64,000 bases of DNA from Brachynemurus nebulosus (taxonomy: Eukaryota; Arthropoda; Insecta; Neuroptera; Myrmeleontidae), in the NCBI GenBank assembly GCA_035578155.1, contig JAPWDM010000001.1:93370024-93434023 (forward strand). Reading direction: 5' to 3'. Under the pieces are notes generated by a model. That model was given only the letters and a program-made list of their open reading frames with translations. It was not told where the DNA came from and searched no databases. Positions within the stretch are counted from its first letter, which is position 1, and each line of letters starts with the position of its first letter. This document shows positions 1-10,814 of this stretch, piece after piece. The position numbers were made by a program, and so were the translations under genes.

Positions 1-640
1 CAAAACTGCAGCAGCATATCCCTAATAGTTACATATTCCTAATAGTTAAGAAGAGTAACATATAATATTTTCAGTTAAATGTGTTTAATTAATTACTTTT
101 ACTACTTAATGTCTAACAAATTATTATAAATTGATTATAATGGCTTAATTTATGCTCTGTTAGTCCCATTGATTTAGTCGGCAATATAATATTTTCAAGA
201 AATTAGTTTTTCATAATTTTCGAAAACGTAAACCTTTGATCGTAAATATTTCGTAAACGGTGCATCGTAGCTCAAAAATAACGAAATTTTTGAAGGCTTG
301 TAAGTATTCTAGAACTGTACAAAAAAGTAATAATTATTTTTTATACAATTATTTTAATCATTCTCTTCTACGGTTAATGTATCATAATACATAACATATA
401 CTCAATAAATTATTTATTACTCAAAAAGCGCATCTTCAATTTTAATGAATTTTGGTATGGTGTAAGTAGATAAGATAAGCCATATTCTGTCTTTTTTTGA
501 AAGGTATAAGTTTACCAAAACCATACTAAAAAAAATTGAGTTTGAAAAATTACAGCACTAAAACATATTTTGGTTAACATTTCAAGGACAAGTCAAGGTT
601 AAGGGTCAATGACCCTGTATTTGGTAATCACTTGGGGTAC
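1..640. other. AT-rich non-coding stretch, no gene seen
   Basis: No open frame longer than about 70 codons resembles a known protein here. By position it is probably intron of the minus-strand Dbp80-type helicase gene, whose visible exons stop at 8258 in mid-domain. That intron assignment is inference. Confidence 0.4.
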
Positions 641-663
641 TAATGTCACTACATATATTATTA

Positions 664-690
664 CCATATATGTAGTATACATATATAGCC
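664..690. repeat. End of a CATATATG-type hAT-like MITE
   Basis: The segment CATATATGTAGTATAC plus the following ATATAT matches the left terminus of the element at 56317-56760, which has an 8-bp target duplication. No matching right terminus was found before the Harbinger element begins at 914, so this copy is truncated or too diverged to delimit. Confidence 0.5.
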
Positions 691-919
691 AAATGGATAT
701 GAAAAAAACGTCCCAACATCACGGTGCAGATTTGGAAGTATTTTGTTCGTTTTCCGCAAACGCGACTTGTTTGGTGGTAATATGAACCAATCTGAACAGT
801 AAACACGGTAAACACTAATTGATGCATCTGCGCAAAACAACTGAAGTGCCTCTACCCGATGTCTATCCGTCTCACTTCATCGGAACCACTGCCTCTTATA
901 GGGATTGGCCATACCCAGT

Positions 920-1325
920 CAACATTCTGACGTCTTAATGAATTCATAAAGAATTCATAATTCTGATTTGGACGTCAGAAAACAAGTTCAGAAATATATC
1001 TTTATGAATTCATAAAGATATCTTATGCGTCGATTTATGAACAGATTATGAAGTCTTAAATATTATGTCATAAAGAATTCTTTTTTCTGACTTCAGAATT
1101 GCGATGTCTTAAACAGCTCATATTTCTGATGTCTGAAAAAAGATATCTAAATTGAGAATTCATTATTAAGAAGTTATATTTCTGACTTCAGAATTATGAT
1201 GTCTTAAATAGTTCATATTTCTGACGTCTTAAAGAATTCATATTTCTGACTTTAGAATTAGCTCATATTTCTGATGTCTTAAACAGCTCATATTTCTGAC
1301 GTCTTAAAAAAGATGACTTTAAGAG
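920..1325. repeat. Left subterminal repeats of the Harbinger element
   Basis: Many near-copies of CATATTTCTGATGTCTTAAA and GAATTCATAAAGA follow one another at irregular spacing. The same words, mainly inverted, recur at 6400-6790 just inside the other end. Such subterminal repeats are often transposase or Myb-partner binding sites in DNA transposons; that role is inference here. Confidence 0.7.
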
Positions 1326-1860
1326 GACTATACCAAGAATTCGTTGAAAATATTAAGCGTAATTTACGAAATAAAGGAATATAATTAATTTAGTTAATTT
1401 TATTTATTTACATAACGTATATTAAATGTATTTAAAATATTAACATTTAAGATTTAATTTACTCCAGTATTTTATCAGGAAATGTCACAATTTGTACACT
1501 AGTCACAATAGAAACAGTCAAAAACACTAACTAACCATACTCAATATCCCATCAAACCACAAATTATTATCATAACTTCTTAAATTAACACTATTATCAT
1601 AAATTCACTTCCTTCAATTCATTTTCACTTTAAATAATTTTCTTTAAGCTACCATATTTTATTTTTATTTAGTATCACCATCACTATCATTTCTATCTTG
1701 TGCTAAATTTCTCTCCTATTTTAATCTTCTATTTTTTTGACTTTTGAATAAATATTGAAATGGTTTTCTATTGGGCATTATGTTGTTAACGTTGTCAACA
1801 AAAAATAATTAATTTTAATACATTACACTGTTCGTTTGTTTTTTGTTTTTTCCTTACATC
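1326..1860. other. Unique AT-rich spacer inside the Harbinger element
   Basis: It lies between the left subterminal repeats and the 50-bp array. No coding frame or internal repeat is apparent. Confidence 0.5.
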
Positions 1861-1902
1861 CGAAATATGAACTAATTAAGAAGTCTTAATAATGAAGTCA
1901 TA

Positions 1903-2275
1903 AATAAGAGCTGTTTAAGACATCCAAAATATGAGTTCATAAAACAATCAGAAATAAAAACTGTTTAAGACATCAGAAATATGAATTCATAAAGTATTCA
2001 GAAATAAGAATTGTTTAAGACATTAGAAATATGAATTCATAAAGTAGTCAGAAATAAGAGCTTTTTAAGACATCCAAAATATGAGTTCATAAAACAATCA
2101 GAATTAAGAACTATTTAAGACATCAGAAATATGAGTACAAAAAGTGGTCAGAAATAAGAACTGTTTAAGACATCAGAAATATGAATTCATATAGTAGTCA
2201 GAAATAAGAACTGTTTAAGACATCAGAAATATGAATTCATAAAGTAGTCAGAAATAAGAACGGTTTAAGACATCA
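1903..2275. repeat. Tandem array with exact 50-bp period inside the Harbinger element
   Basis: The word (CTGTTTAAGA) or a one- or two-base variant recurs at 1911, 1961, 2011, 2061, 2111, 2161, 2211 and 2261, an exact 50-bp spacing over eight units. Each is followed by CATCAGAAATATGAATTCAT or a close variant. The unit shares its words with the subterminal repeats, so the array was probably amplified from them. Confidence 0.85.
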
Positions 2276-2329
2276 TATTTCTGATGTCTTAAATAAGACT
2301 TCTTTATGAATTCATTTAGATGTCCTAAT

Positions 2330-3020
2330 ATTGTTTAAATTATTTTTGTTAGTGGTTTCTATAGAAAAAATAATAATGGGCTATGTGCATAAACAAATAC
2401 TAAATATTGCTGTTTAGATGCTATTAACAAATACAACATAGTAGTGCTATTTAATAATTGATGTGCATAAAAAAAATATTTCCTACTACTATATACCACT
2501 AATTAACAGCAATTTAAAATTGACAACACTGTTTGTCTATGATTTGTAATTTACCAAAAATATTAGAGAGAGGTGATAATATTCAAATATAATGTGAAAG
2601 AAAGAAATATACATATCAAGGGTTTACTTGCGTTTTACAAAATTTTAATAGGAGGCTTGTGCGCTTTTATTAAAATTTCGATTGTCTTTTGAATAATTAT
2701 TTACGAAAGTGAAAAGTGTTGACATTAGATTGAATTTCTATTTTACTTCTTTTAATTCATCAAACAGGTATGTATATACACGTAAAATTTTATGAAATAA
2801 ATTATAATTTTTTTTTTTTTAATATTTATTATATTTAAAAATTTATCCAAATAACTATTATTGTTATTTCGTTTTCAATTATATACTAACAATTTAAAAA
2901 ATGAAATATATGTCTATTTTTTACATATTTTACTTTTTATTTAATGTATGCAGCATTAATTAAACACTGACTATAATTTAAATTCATATTGAAATTAAAA
3001 TTTTATTGTTGTATTGTAGC
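2330..3020. other. Upstream region of the Myb-like gene
   Basis: AT-rich, with no ORF. A pyrimidine stretch ending TATTGTAG (3012-3019) directly before the ATG at 3021 could be a 3' splice site. The transcript may therefore have a non-coding first exon upstream, for example one ending at the AACAG/GTATGT-like site near 2764-2772. Confidence 0.3.
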
Positions 3021-3448
3021 ATGGAACCTAAAAAACGTGAACGAACTGAAAACTGGTCGAAAACCGATAAAGAGTTGCTAGTTGAAGCCATTGCTTCATT
3101 TGTAAATATAATTGAAAAAAAGGACCAGGACGGTAATGCTGTGCGACAAAGAAAAGAAGCATGGATTAAAATAGAAAAGGTTTTAAAATCAAACGGCGTG
3201 TGCTATCCGTTGAAAAGATTAAAAGAACAATGGATAAGGATCAAAACTGCAGCGAAAAAAAATTACTTTAATTACAAAAAAGAATTAAATAAAACTGGTG
3301 GTGGACGACCACCTCCAGAATTGAATAATATCGATAGACGTATTATAGATATACTACCGCAAATTTTTGAGAAAGATGAAAATAATTTTGACTGTGATGA
3401 GCCTAGGTATGTGTTGAGCTATATATGCATATTTAGTCAAATGCACGG

Positions 3449-3538
<90 letters not shown>

Positions 3539-4541
3539 TTTTGCTTTTTATAGCACAATACAAGAATATACTATTGAGCAACTGAATGAAAATTACGAAA
3601 CTGAAATGAAAATTATGAACCAAGCATATGTTATGCAATCTGCATCAGAGGAAGTCAGAAATGAACGAGTTACACCGATTCCCTTGGACGAGTAAGTAAA
3701 AATAGTAAGCAAGAGACCGTAGAGCAGGATGAATCGGGATAGACAGATGAATAGAGACAAAATGAAAAATCTTATTCACCATATTTACCTCTGAGAAAAA
3801 ATTACATGATTTTTGTAATTTTTTTAAAAACCAAGGATATTTTCAAAAATTTTTGATTATTGTAATAAAGTGACCACCCTTGTGTAAGTTTTTAAGATAT
3901 TGAAGAATCGGTACTCATAAAAGAAAGACAAAAAAATATGGTGTGAAATCGAAATTTGTGCTTATTCATCCCGGTTTACGGTATACATAGTAGAATCTCG
4001 TTAAAATTACGGAATTTATCAATTGATTATTGTTATGATTTTTGATTCTTCCAAAAATATCCCATTAAGCGCTGTGTAAAAATAATTTGCCTGTTATAAA
4101 AAAAAAAAAATTATTATCCGTAAGGAGGTCTTTTTAGCAATATATATTAACAATATATAAATGCAGATTTATTATTTAAACTCAGAAATATATATTTGCT
4201 GAATATATATCTAAAATTATAAAATATAATAACGCACATGTATAAGTATTAACTTTGTTTTATTTTATTTCAGTAATGCAGTGTTACCACCAGTTGAAAT
4301 CGTTGATGCCAGTACTTCATCAGATAATGGTATGAGCAAAAAAAAAAGAAAATTTATAAAGGAAATTACTGAATATGAAAACAAAAGACTTGAACAAGAA
4401 GAAAAAAGATTAAAAATGGAGGAAAGGATAGCGGAGACAAAGCTACACTGGGAAGAACAAATTTTTCAAAAAACACTTGAAAAGATAGAATTAGAAAAAA
4501 TTTTATTACAAGAGCAAATAAAAAAAATACAAAATTGTTAA
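3021..4541 (+). CDS. Myb/SANT-like DNA-binding protein of a Harbinger transposon (3 exons)
   Basis: Exons are 3021-3406, 3554-3691 and 4274-4541. The splice sites (AG/GTATGT, TTATAG/C, GA/GTAAGT, TTTCAG/T) join into one frame of 263 residues ending at TAA 4539-4541. The first about 90 residues form a Myb/SANT-like (MADF-like) trihelix: NWSKTDKELLVEAIASFV, then a second helix with EAWIKIEKVL and a third with LKRLKEQWIRIKTAAKK. A Lys/Glu-rich coiled coil follows at the C-terminus. This is the accessory protein typical of PIF/Harbinger elements. In characterised members it binds transposon DNA and helps import the transposase into the nucleus; that role is family knowledge. It converges tail to tail with the HARBI1 gene, with about 45 bp between stop codons. 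The ATG at 3021 is chosen because no ATG precedes it in frame. Intron 1 is almost entirely (TA)n. Confidence 0.85.
3453..3532. repeat. (TA)n microsatellite in intron 1 of the Myb-like gene
   Basis: An uninterrupted run of about 40 TA units lies between the donor at 3407 and the acceptor at 3551-3553. Confidence 0.95.
3692..4273. other. Intron 2 of the Myb-like Harbinger gene
   Basis: It runs from donor GTAAGT at 3692 to acceptor TTTCAG ending at 4273. AT-rich, with no embedded gene seen. Confidence 0.7.
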
Positions 4542-4585
4542 TTATTATAATTAAATTATAGATAGATATATTAATAAAAAAATTA

Positions 4586-4709
4586 TTAAAAATATCTCTC
4601 GATGTATGTTTGCCGAAATACATTTCCAGCCGCATTTTCTTCTACTACCAGTGGATCCATATTTTCTACAATTCCATCATGTTCATTTTCATCTAAAATT
4701 AAGAAAATA

Positions 4710-4799
<90 letters not shown>

Positions 4800-5924
4800 A
4801 ATAAAATTTACCCAGCAAACCGTCTTCTGCAGTTATATTATGTATAATTGCTATTGCTATAATAGCAGCTTTTGTTGTAGATAGCTTTAATTGAAAGCTA
4901 TTGAAAGCTGCCCGGAATTTCATCTTCAGTATCCCTAAAGTCCTTTCTATGATGTTTCTGGTTCTTCTATGAGCGGTATTGTACCTCGTTTGGGCTCCAG
5001 GATGTGGATTAAGCACCGGTGTCAGTAAATATCTACTACAAGAATAACCATTGTCGCCCAATAATATACCATTTATAGTACCGTTCTAGGAAAAAAATAT
5101 GAAAAAGGATTATAAGCAAGAAATTAAACTGAATTCGTATAAGTACATAATTTACTTCAAATTTTGTTTTAAGTAAGCTCTCATTCCAAATTCGTGCATC
5201 GTGTGTGCTCCCTCTCCAACGTGCTACTATATCCAATATTCTACCTCTAGCATCCGAAACAACCTGTTAGTTATAAAAATATTTCATAAAAATTTTTTAT
5301 GTCGAATCATTTGTGAATACAGTAATACCTGTACATTTAAAGAATAAAATCCTTTTCTACATATAAAAGTGTCAGCAAAATCACCTCCTGGATTTTTTAT
5401 TCTTATGTGGGTTCCATCTATGGCCCCAACTATGTTTGGCATATGCCCTACCTCATAAAATTCCTGTTTTACGGTATTTAAATCCTCGGGAAACTTAATA
5501 AACAAATTTCTTTTTTCGCATAATGCTATGCTCACACGTTTAATTATTCGCAATACCGACCAGCGGCTTATTCCATGTATATCCGCTTAAATTAATTAAT
5601 TCAGTTTAATTTTGCTTTCAAAAAGTAAACTACATTTCATACTATACCTATTTCTTGTTGATAGCAGCCTTTTGCAAAATATCTTAGTGCTACACATATT
5701 TGTAGTTCTGGGCTAATGGATTTACCCCTCGTATCAATTGGTTTTATACTTTCTTCCAGCAAGTTGATCAAAAAACGCACTCGGTCTTTACGCAAACGAT
5801 AACGCCGTACAAATTCCTCATCATTTAGTTCATTTAATGGATTAATTCTTTGCCGGTAAATTTTTCCTCGATTTAGTCGACGAATATCATCAATTTCACG
5901 AATTTCTCTTAGTTCCCTATCCAT
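4586..5924 (-). CDS. HARBI1-type PIF/Harbinger DDE transposase (5 exons), intact
   Basis: Exons on the minus strand are 5924-5648, 5585-5329, 5263-5156, 5085-4812 and 4692-4586. All junctions are GT-AG and keep frame, giving 340 residues, close to the roughly 350 of HARBI1 proteins. The N-terminus (MDRELREI...) starts a helical DNA-binding region with ELQICVALRYFAKGCYQQEI. The DDE_Tnp_4 nuclease core shows all three acidic residues: VGAIDGTHIRI (first Asp), GDNGYSCSRYLLTP (second Asp) and RRTRNIIERTLGILK (Glu). Family signatures RKGFYSLNVQ and ARWRGSTHDARIW are also present. It cuts and pastes the element DNA in the nucleus. It ends 45 bp from the Myb-like partner gene, in convergent orientation. 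No stop or frameshift was found, so the copy could be active. Confidence 0.9.
4711..4796. repeat. (TA)n microsatellite in the last HARBI1 intron
   Basis: About 43 TA units lie between donor GTAAAT (4811, minus strand) and acceptor TTTTAG (4693). This is the second (TA)n confined to an intron of this transposon. Confidence 0.95.
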
Positions 5925-6400
5925 CTAACAATAAATGCCATAAAATTTAATACTGTATACACCATATACATGGAGTCAATTTAAACAAATTGATAGATTG
6001 GAAGACTACTTACCTTTTTAATAAAATATAAATAACAAAAATAAAACTAGAAAGATACAGGAATAAATAAATCTATAAGAAAATGAACAGACGAATGATA
6101 AAAAATAAATAAATGACTATTTATTTTCTTTAAATTTTATATAAAATTCTTTTCAGTTTAAGTTTATGCTGTATATTTTAAATGTCAATTGAGTTAAGTT
6201 TAAACCACGCTACTTTAATTGTTTAATAGCAACGGTATCCATTACTAAAATTTCGCTATTAGATAGCAGTACCATTAAGTTGTATTAAGGATAATATTAG
6301 TTTATGCACACCATTATTTATAATAATGCCTAGCAACGCTATTAAAATTACACTACTAAATTTAATATTTGTTTATGCACATAGCCCAAATATATTTATA
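5925..6400. other. HARBI1 upstream region
   Basis: AT-rich DNA between the transposase start and the right subterminal repeats; it should hold the transposase promoter. No clear motif can be named. Confidence 0.35.
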
Positions 6401-6790
6401 GGATATTTTTTTAAGACATCAGAAATATGAGCTAATTCTGAAGTCAGAAATATGAATTCTTTAAGACATCATATTTATGAAGTCTTAAACAGCTCCTAAA
6501 TCGACGCATAAGATATCTTTATGAATTCATAAAGATATATTTCTGATAATGTTTTTTGACATCTTAAATATGACTCCTTTAAGACATCTTTAAGAAGTCT
6601 TATTTAAGAAGTCCGAAAGATGTCAAAAAAAAGATGTCTATTTGATATCATTAAATTGAATTCATATTTAAGATATCTTTAAGAACTCTTATTTCTGACT
6701 TCTTAAAAAAGATGTCTTAAAGATGTCATATTTACAGTTCAGAAAGATGTCAGAAAAAAGACTTCATAAAGACATCTTTCTGACTTTTGT
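6400..6790. repeat. Right subterminal repeats of the Harbinger element
   Basis: It mirrors 920-1325: TTAAGACATCAGAAATATGA, GACATCTTTAAGAAGTCTTA and related words in both orientations. One stretch around 6498-6544 (CGACGCATAAGATATCTTTATG...) is an inverted copy of the segment around 998-1035. Confidence 0.7.
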
Positions 6791-6874
6791 GCTCACTGGG
6801 TATAGTTATAATACATATATGATTATTACAGACATCGGCCATGGGGGCCATTTCCCTATGTTTATGTAACTATA

Positions 6875-6882
6875 CCCTTTTG

Positions 6883-6919
<37 letters not shown>

Positions 6920-7135
6920 ATTATCACTTGAAGTTGAATTTTTGAAATTTTTTTTTTTCGAAGTCCGCCATGTTGTTATTTTTCGATAAAATTTCATAAT
7001 TCTAGTTCCGACCAGAATTACATATCTATAGATTAAGACTAATTAAGAATTTTTGGATTTCAGATGTCATCCCGGTGCTTTTTTTTGAGGCGCCAACTTC
7101 AAGTGATAATAATAATAATAAAACAAAATTTAATT
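6875..7135. repeat. Short inverted-repeat element with ATT-rich arms
   Basis: The left arm TTTTGTTTTATTATT...ATCACTTGAAGTTG (6878-6935) pairs with CAACTTCAAGTGATAATAAT...AAACAAAAT at 7092-7128. It is probably a MITE; the target duplication is not clear. Confidence 0.55.
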
Positions 7136-7500
7136 TATTCAAAAAAAATTTTTTTGGTACCTTAAGATGTAAATAAAAACATTAAAAATTCAAAACTTTT
7201 CATTTGTTCTTTCTCAAAAAAAAGGCCCCTAAAAATAGGTATGAGAAACAGCGCGAGTAGACTACTACCTTAAAAAAATCGAAACATCGCGGTTTTTTTG
7301 TTATTTTTGTCTGTAAAAAGAGATTTAAATTTAAAGGGGGTGAATTTTTTAGGTTTAGAGACTAAAAAAAAAAATATTGCGCTTTTATACCCTTATACGT
7401 TCTAATTAATAGAGAGCTACAGGCTGCAGCCTGAGCGACGATTTGAAAATGTAGTTTTAAGTAAAATACGTTTAAAGTTTTTTTCTATATTCTTTTTTTG
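7136..7500. other. Intronic AT-rich stretch, nothing recognised
   Basis: Homopolymer A and T runs with no supported gene. Probably intron of the Dbp80-type gene. Confidence 0.4.
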
Positions 7501-7502
7501 TA

Positions 7503-7733
7503 TTAACTCGGCAATTCCCAGAGTTATTTGGAGGTGACAGATGTTTTCAATTTTTTTCAACGATAAGATAATTAAATCTTTACGTTCTGTTACCACCATT
7601 AGAAGGCTAATAGATGACTTTGTATTTCTTTCTTGTGACAACTCTATACTATAAGTTAAACAAACAAATTAATACAATTTACAATTAAAAATGTCTGTCA
7701 CCTACAGGTGACATTGGGAATTGCCGAGTTAAA
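7503..7733. mobile_element. MITE with TTAACTCGGCAATTCCCA terminal inverted repeats
   Basis: TTAACTCGGCAATTCCCA at 7503-7520 is inverted at 7713-7730 (TGGGAATTGCCGAGTTAA). Inner parts GGAGGTGACAGATG and CTGTCACCTACAGGTGACA also pair. It is about 230 bp and non-coding. Confidence 0.7.
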
Positions 7734-8011
7734 ATCGATTAAATCTAAAGAAACTGTTCATATTTATTTAGTCCACTATCCTAGGATCATACAGATATCC
7801 GAAAATTTTCTCATACAGTTCTTATCGCTCAACAAACATTTGTTTTTTAGCAGTCCTCGTCTTCTTGGATTTTGCAATGCAGCGTTTTTCCGAAATTTTA
7901 ATACGTTCATTGTCTCTTTTATTAATGTAATTATATAATTATATGCATGCGGTCCAACGTTAAACCCCTAACACATCGGAAAATTTTTAATCCTTCATTA
8001 AAAACACACGC

Positions 8012-8118
<107 letters not shown>

Positions 8119-8257
8119 CGGCAACTATTTCTTATTTCATTTCCACATCTTAACTTATAATTCTTGGAATATAAAAGAATAAAAATACCTGAGGAAAAAA
8201 ACATGATTTTTTACTGTAACCCTGAATAACCCCTTAAGAAAAATATTTATTATATAC

Positions 8258-8633
8258 CTTCTTCTCCGCGAACGGCATACTTTAATCGAATTTCAGGACA
8301 AAACTGAGACATTTTAGCAGCTACTTCGCCCGTCTGGATTGCTAACTCATATGTGGGAGATAAACAAAGAACCTAAAATAAAATTTCCTTGCATGTTTGC
8401 CTCTTTTATAAATATTTATTAATGGATCATATTTTACTTGAGGATAATCTTTTGTTGCATCTACACGGCTCAGCATAGCTAAAGTAAAAGCTGCAGTTTT
8501 CCCAGTTCCCGATTGAGACTGAGCTATCATATTTTGTGGTGGATCTGCTAATAATGTGGGTAAAGCTGTTTCTTGGATTTTTGAAGGAGCATTAAAACCC
8601 ATTGCGTACACTCCTTTCAACAGATTTGGTTTC
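8258..8633 (-). CDS. Dbp80: DDX19/Dbp5-type (Dbp80) DEAD-box helicase, exons 3 and 4
   Basis: Two minus-strand exons, 8633-8438 and 8372-8258, join in frame (CAA/GTAAAA donor, TTTTAG/GTT acceptor). They encode the start of the helicase core: the Q-motif region with [17 protein letters not shown], Walker A/motif [14 protein letters not shown], then motif Ia in [20 protein letters not shown]. Exon 4 ends in phase 1 at donor G/GTATAT. The ATP-hydrolysing DEAD motif and the second RecA domain must lie in exons left of the window, because nothing matching was found between 1 and 8257. Dbp5/DDX19 removes export factors from mRNA at the cytoplasmic face of the nuclear pore and acts in translation termination. 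The match in wording to DDX19 proteins is very close, so the family call is strong; orthology to Dbp80 is inferred. Confidence 0.93.
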
Positions 8634-8769
8634 CTGAAAAATCGTAATTAGTAATAGTAAAATAATTTATCAATACAATTTATATTCTCAATTTTTACAA
8701 TTTACAATAAGCATAATACCATTCGAGTTTATGAAAACGATGAGCAAAAGGAGTATAAAATTTAAAACA

Positions 8770-8815
8770 CCCCTGTTGCAGCATTCTGTATAATAGAGCG
8801 AATTTTCAAAAATTT
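8770..8815. repeat. Family X fragment (CAGCAT end)
   Basis: CACCCCTGTTGCAGCATTCT and the following GAATTTTC match the inverted end of family X copies at 19910 and 48665. Only the terminal part remains. Confidence 0.45.
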
Positions 8816-9534
8816 ACAAGCGATAAAATTTTCAAAATCAGTTCAAAATTTTTGGCGCTTTTGGGTCACCAAGTCTTTGTCAGATTTCATATAACATAGT
8901 CCCTGTTTATCTAATTTATTTCTCTAACAATGAAAAAAATTTCTATTTACTTTGGGCTTTTCTTGGGACTGCACAACCTTGAAGGACACTTTTAACCTAA
9001 CGTTCATTTTCGCAGAGTTGTAATAGTATTTAAGAAAAATCAGCTCAGTTTTATATTTTGGGCGAACCTTACATAATATAACCCACATCCATCTAAGATA
9101 GTTCAGCTTTCTAACAGTAAAAATATTTTTAAAACCGTTTGTATAGTTGATTCTTGGCGCTGTGAATAAATGAAACAAAATTACTTTATACTAAAAATTT
9201 CATTATATTTTCATTTAATGTGTAAACGCATTTTCAATCATTACGGCCATTAACGAACACAGCGGTCTTTTGGATTTATAACTTAACTTTTGGATTTATA
9301 ATATGTAATAAATACATAAATATAACAATGAACCATATTTTTTTTATTTTCACCTATAGTGATCAGAAACTTTAAGCTTTAAAAATTATTGTAAACTATG
9401 TTAAAATTTACACTTTTGTCTACAGAGCCGGATTTGCATAAGGGCACTTGGGACACGTGCCAGGAGTCCCCACACAAAACAGGCCTTCACAGAACAGAAG
9501 AATTGAATAGAAAGAATAGCGTTTTAGTGAATTT

Positions 9535-9640
9535 CCAGAATATAAATTAAGCTATTAGGCTCACTCTCATGACGCGACTTGAACCCGGGATTATGGCAGA
9601 AATTTGTTTTGAGGTCCCTAGCACTTATTTGAATCACTGC
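9535..9640. repeat. Family X fragment with GACTTGAACCCGGGA block
   Basis: The words GACGCGACTTGAACCCGGGA and GGCAGAAATTTGTTTTGAGG recur at 12420-12470, 21640-21690 and 48290-48350. Reverse-complemented, GGGTTCAAGTC resembles a tRNA B box, but no A box or cloverleaf is seen. Confidence 0.5.
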
Positions 9641-9986
9641 CACGACGCTGTGACGCCTTAGGACTATCAAACTACTAAATTACTTTGTGATTGGAAAAAA
9701 CTGAGTGATTGGAACTTAAATATTTGAATAAATTTAAGGTTTTAGATACAAAATATGTAATGGCTCTATTTTAATGACCACATAAATTTGTTTATTTTTC
9801 CTTATTTTACTAAATTTTTTTACAATGGAATTCCTTTTGTTGTTAATTTTGATGTAAATTTTACATACTTAGAATACATATTTCTTTGATAGCTACTTCT
9901 TTCTTTTATGCACCTTATATCAAATTTTATGAAATTCTATACAGTGGCTCTATTTTTGTGACCATCACTGTATATATAATATATTA

Positions 9987-10613
9987 TGGTAACATATGAA
10001 GAGAGTACAGGCAAAAAAAGATGAGGGTCCACTTTTTGTCTAAAATGTGATTTGTATCCATATTTATATAATTTTTATAACGCCCGGTTCTAAAGTTCAA
10101 TGTTTGAGCGTTGTATAGTAGGCGTAAAGAGCAGTATTTACAACATTGTAAAACAAACGATAGTAAGTGTGCGCGAAAGTACAGTACTGTGCGTAAAACT
10201 AGCTAACTGTGCGAGAAAATAAGAGAAAATAATCTCGTGCGCTTACACCCATTCGCCTGACGGCTCGTGGAGGTATACAGCGTACTCGGTCTCGTTGTGT
10301 ATGAGTCAGTCCCTTAGACTCGTGCCCCAATTTAAGCCTACTAGAATAGCTCTCTTTACGCATACGTATCGAAAATAACTATTTTTTCATAGCACCTCTT
10401 AAAAATTGGAAAAAAGATGAAAGTACGAAGTTATTGCCGTTTAAAAAAAAAAGTACAGGCGAAGAAAAATGAGGGTACCAGTGATTGTATGTATAAGAGA
10501 TCTACGTCCAATGCATAAGAGATGTAAGTACCAAGTCTTTAAAGTTAAAAATTTGTTTTACTCAAAATAATACCAAGTGGACCTTCATCTTTTTTCGCCT
10601 GTACTCTTCATAT
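9987..10613. mobile_element. Inverted-repeat element with CATATGAAGAGAGTACAGGC ends
   Basis: The left end CATATGAAGAGAGTACAGGC and following AAAAAAAGATGAGGGTCCACTT pair with AAGTGGACCTTCATC...CCTGTACTCTTCATATG at 10568-10613. It is about 630 bp. The core (about 10110-10370) is markedly less AT-rich than its surroundings and holds GTGCGCGAAAG, GCTCGTGGAGG and CTCGGTCTCGTTG. No coding frame is evident. Confidence 0.75.
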
Positions 10614-10814
10614 GAAACTGAACAATACAACTGTTTATTTTAAATAAGTAATTCATTATCTAGCATTGCTATTTAAATTAAATTTCGCTTGCCTGGTGAC
10701 GTTCTATAAATTCTATAAAGTTAATTTTTTTTTTTTAAATTTCTAAATCTATTTGTCCTCTTAATCATTTCTATGATATTAACGTCTCCTGAATTAGATA
10801 ATTTTGAAAAATTG

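Larger units (their letters stand above)
914..6800. mobile_element. Complete PIF/Harbinger DNA transposon
   Basis: The element carries a HARBI1-type DDE transposase on the minus strand and a Myb/SANT-like gene on the plus strand, the two-gene arrangement typical of PIF/Harbinger. The left end reads CCCAGTCAACATTCTGACGT and the right end, reverse-complemented, reads CCCAGTGAGCACAAAAGTCA, so the terminal inverted repeat is short. TA lies directly outside both ends (912-913 and 6801-6802). That differs from the 3-bp TWA duplication usual in the family, so the exact ends are uncertain by a few bases. Both subterminal regions (about 920-1320 and 6400-6790) are crowded with words such as TTAAGACATC and ATATTTCTGA in both orientations. 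Both genes can be spliced to uninterrupted frames, which suggests a young copy. Confidence 0.85.

Noticed and set aside
9570..9595. tRNA gene suggested by GGGTTCAAGTC on the minus strand
   Set aside because: No A box, acceptor stem or cloverleaf around it. The block is part of a dispersed repeat.
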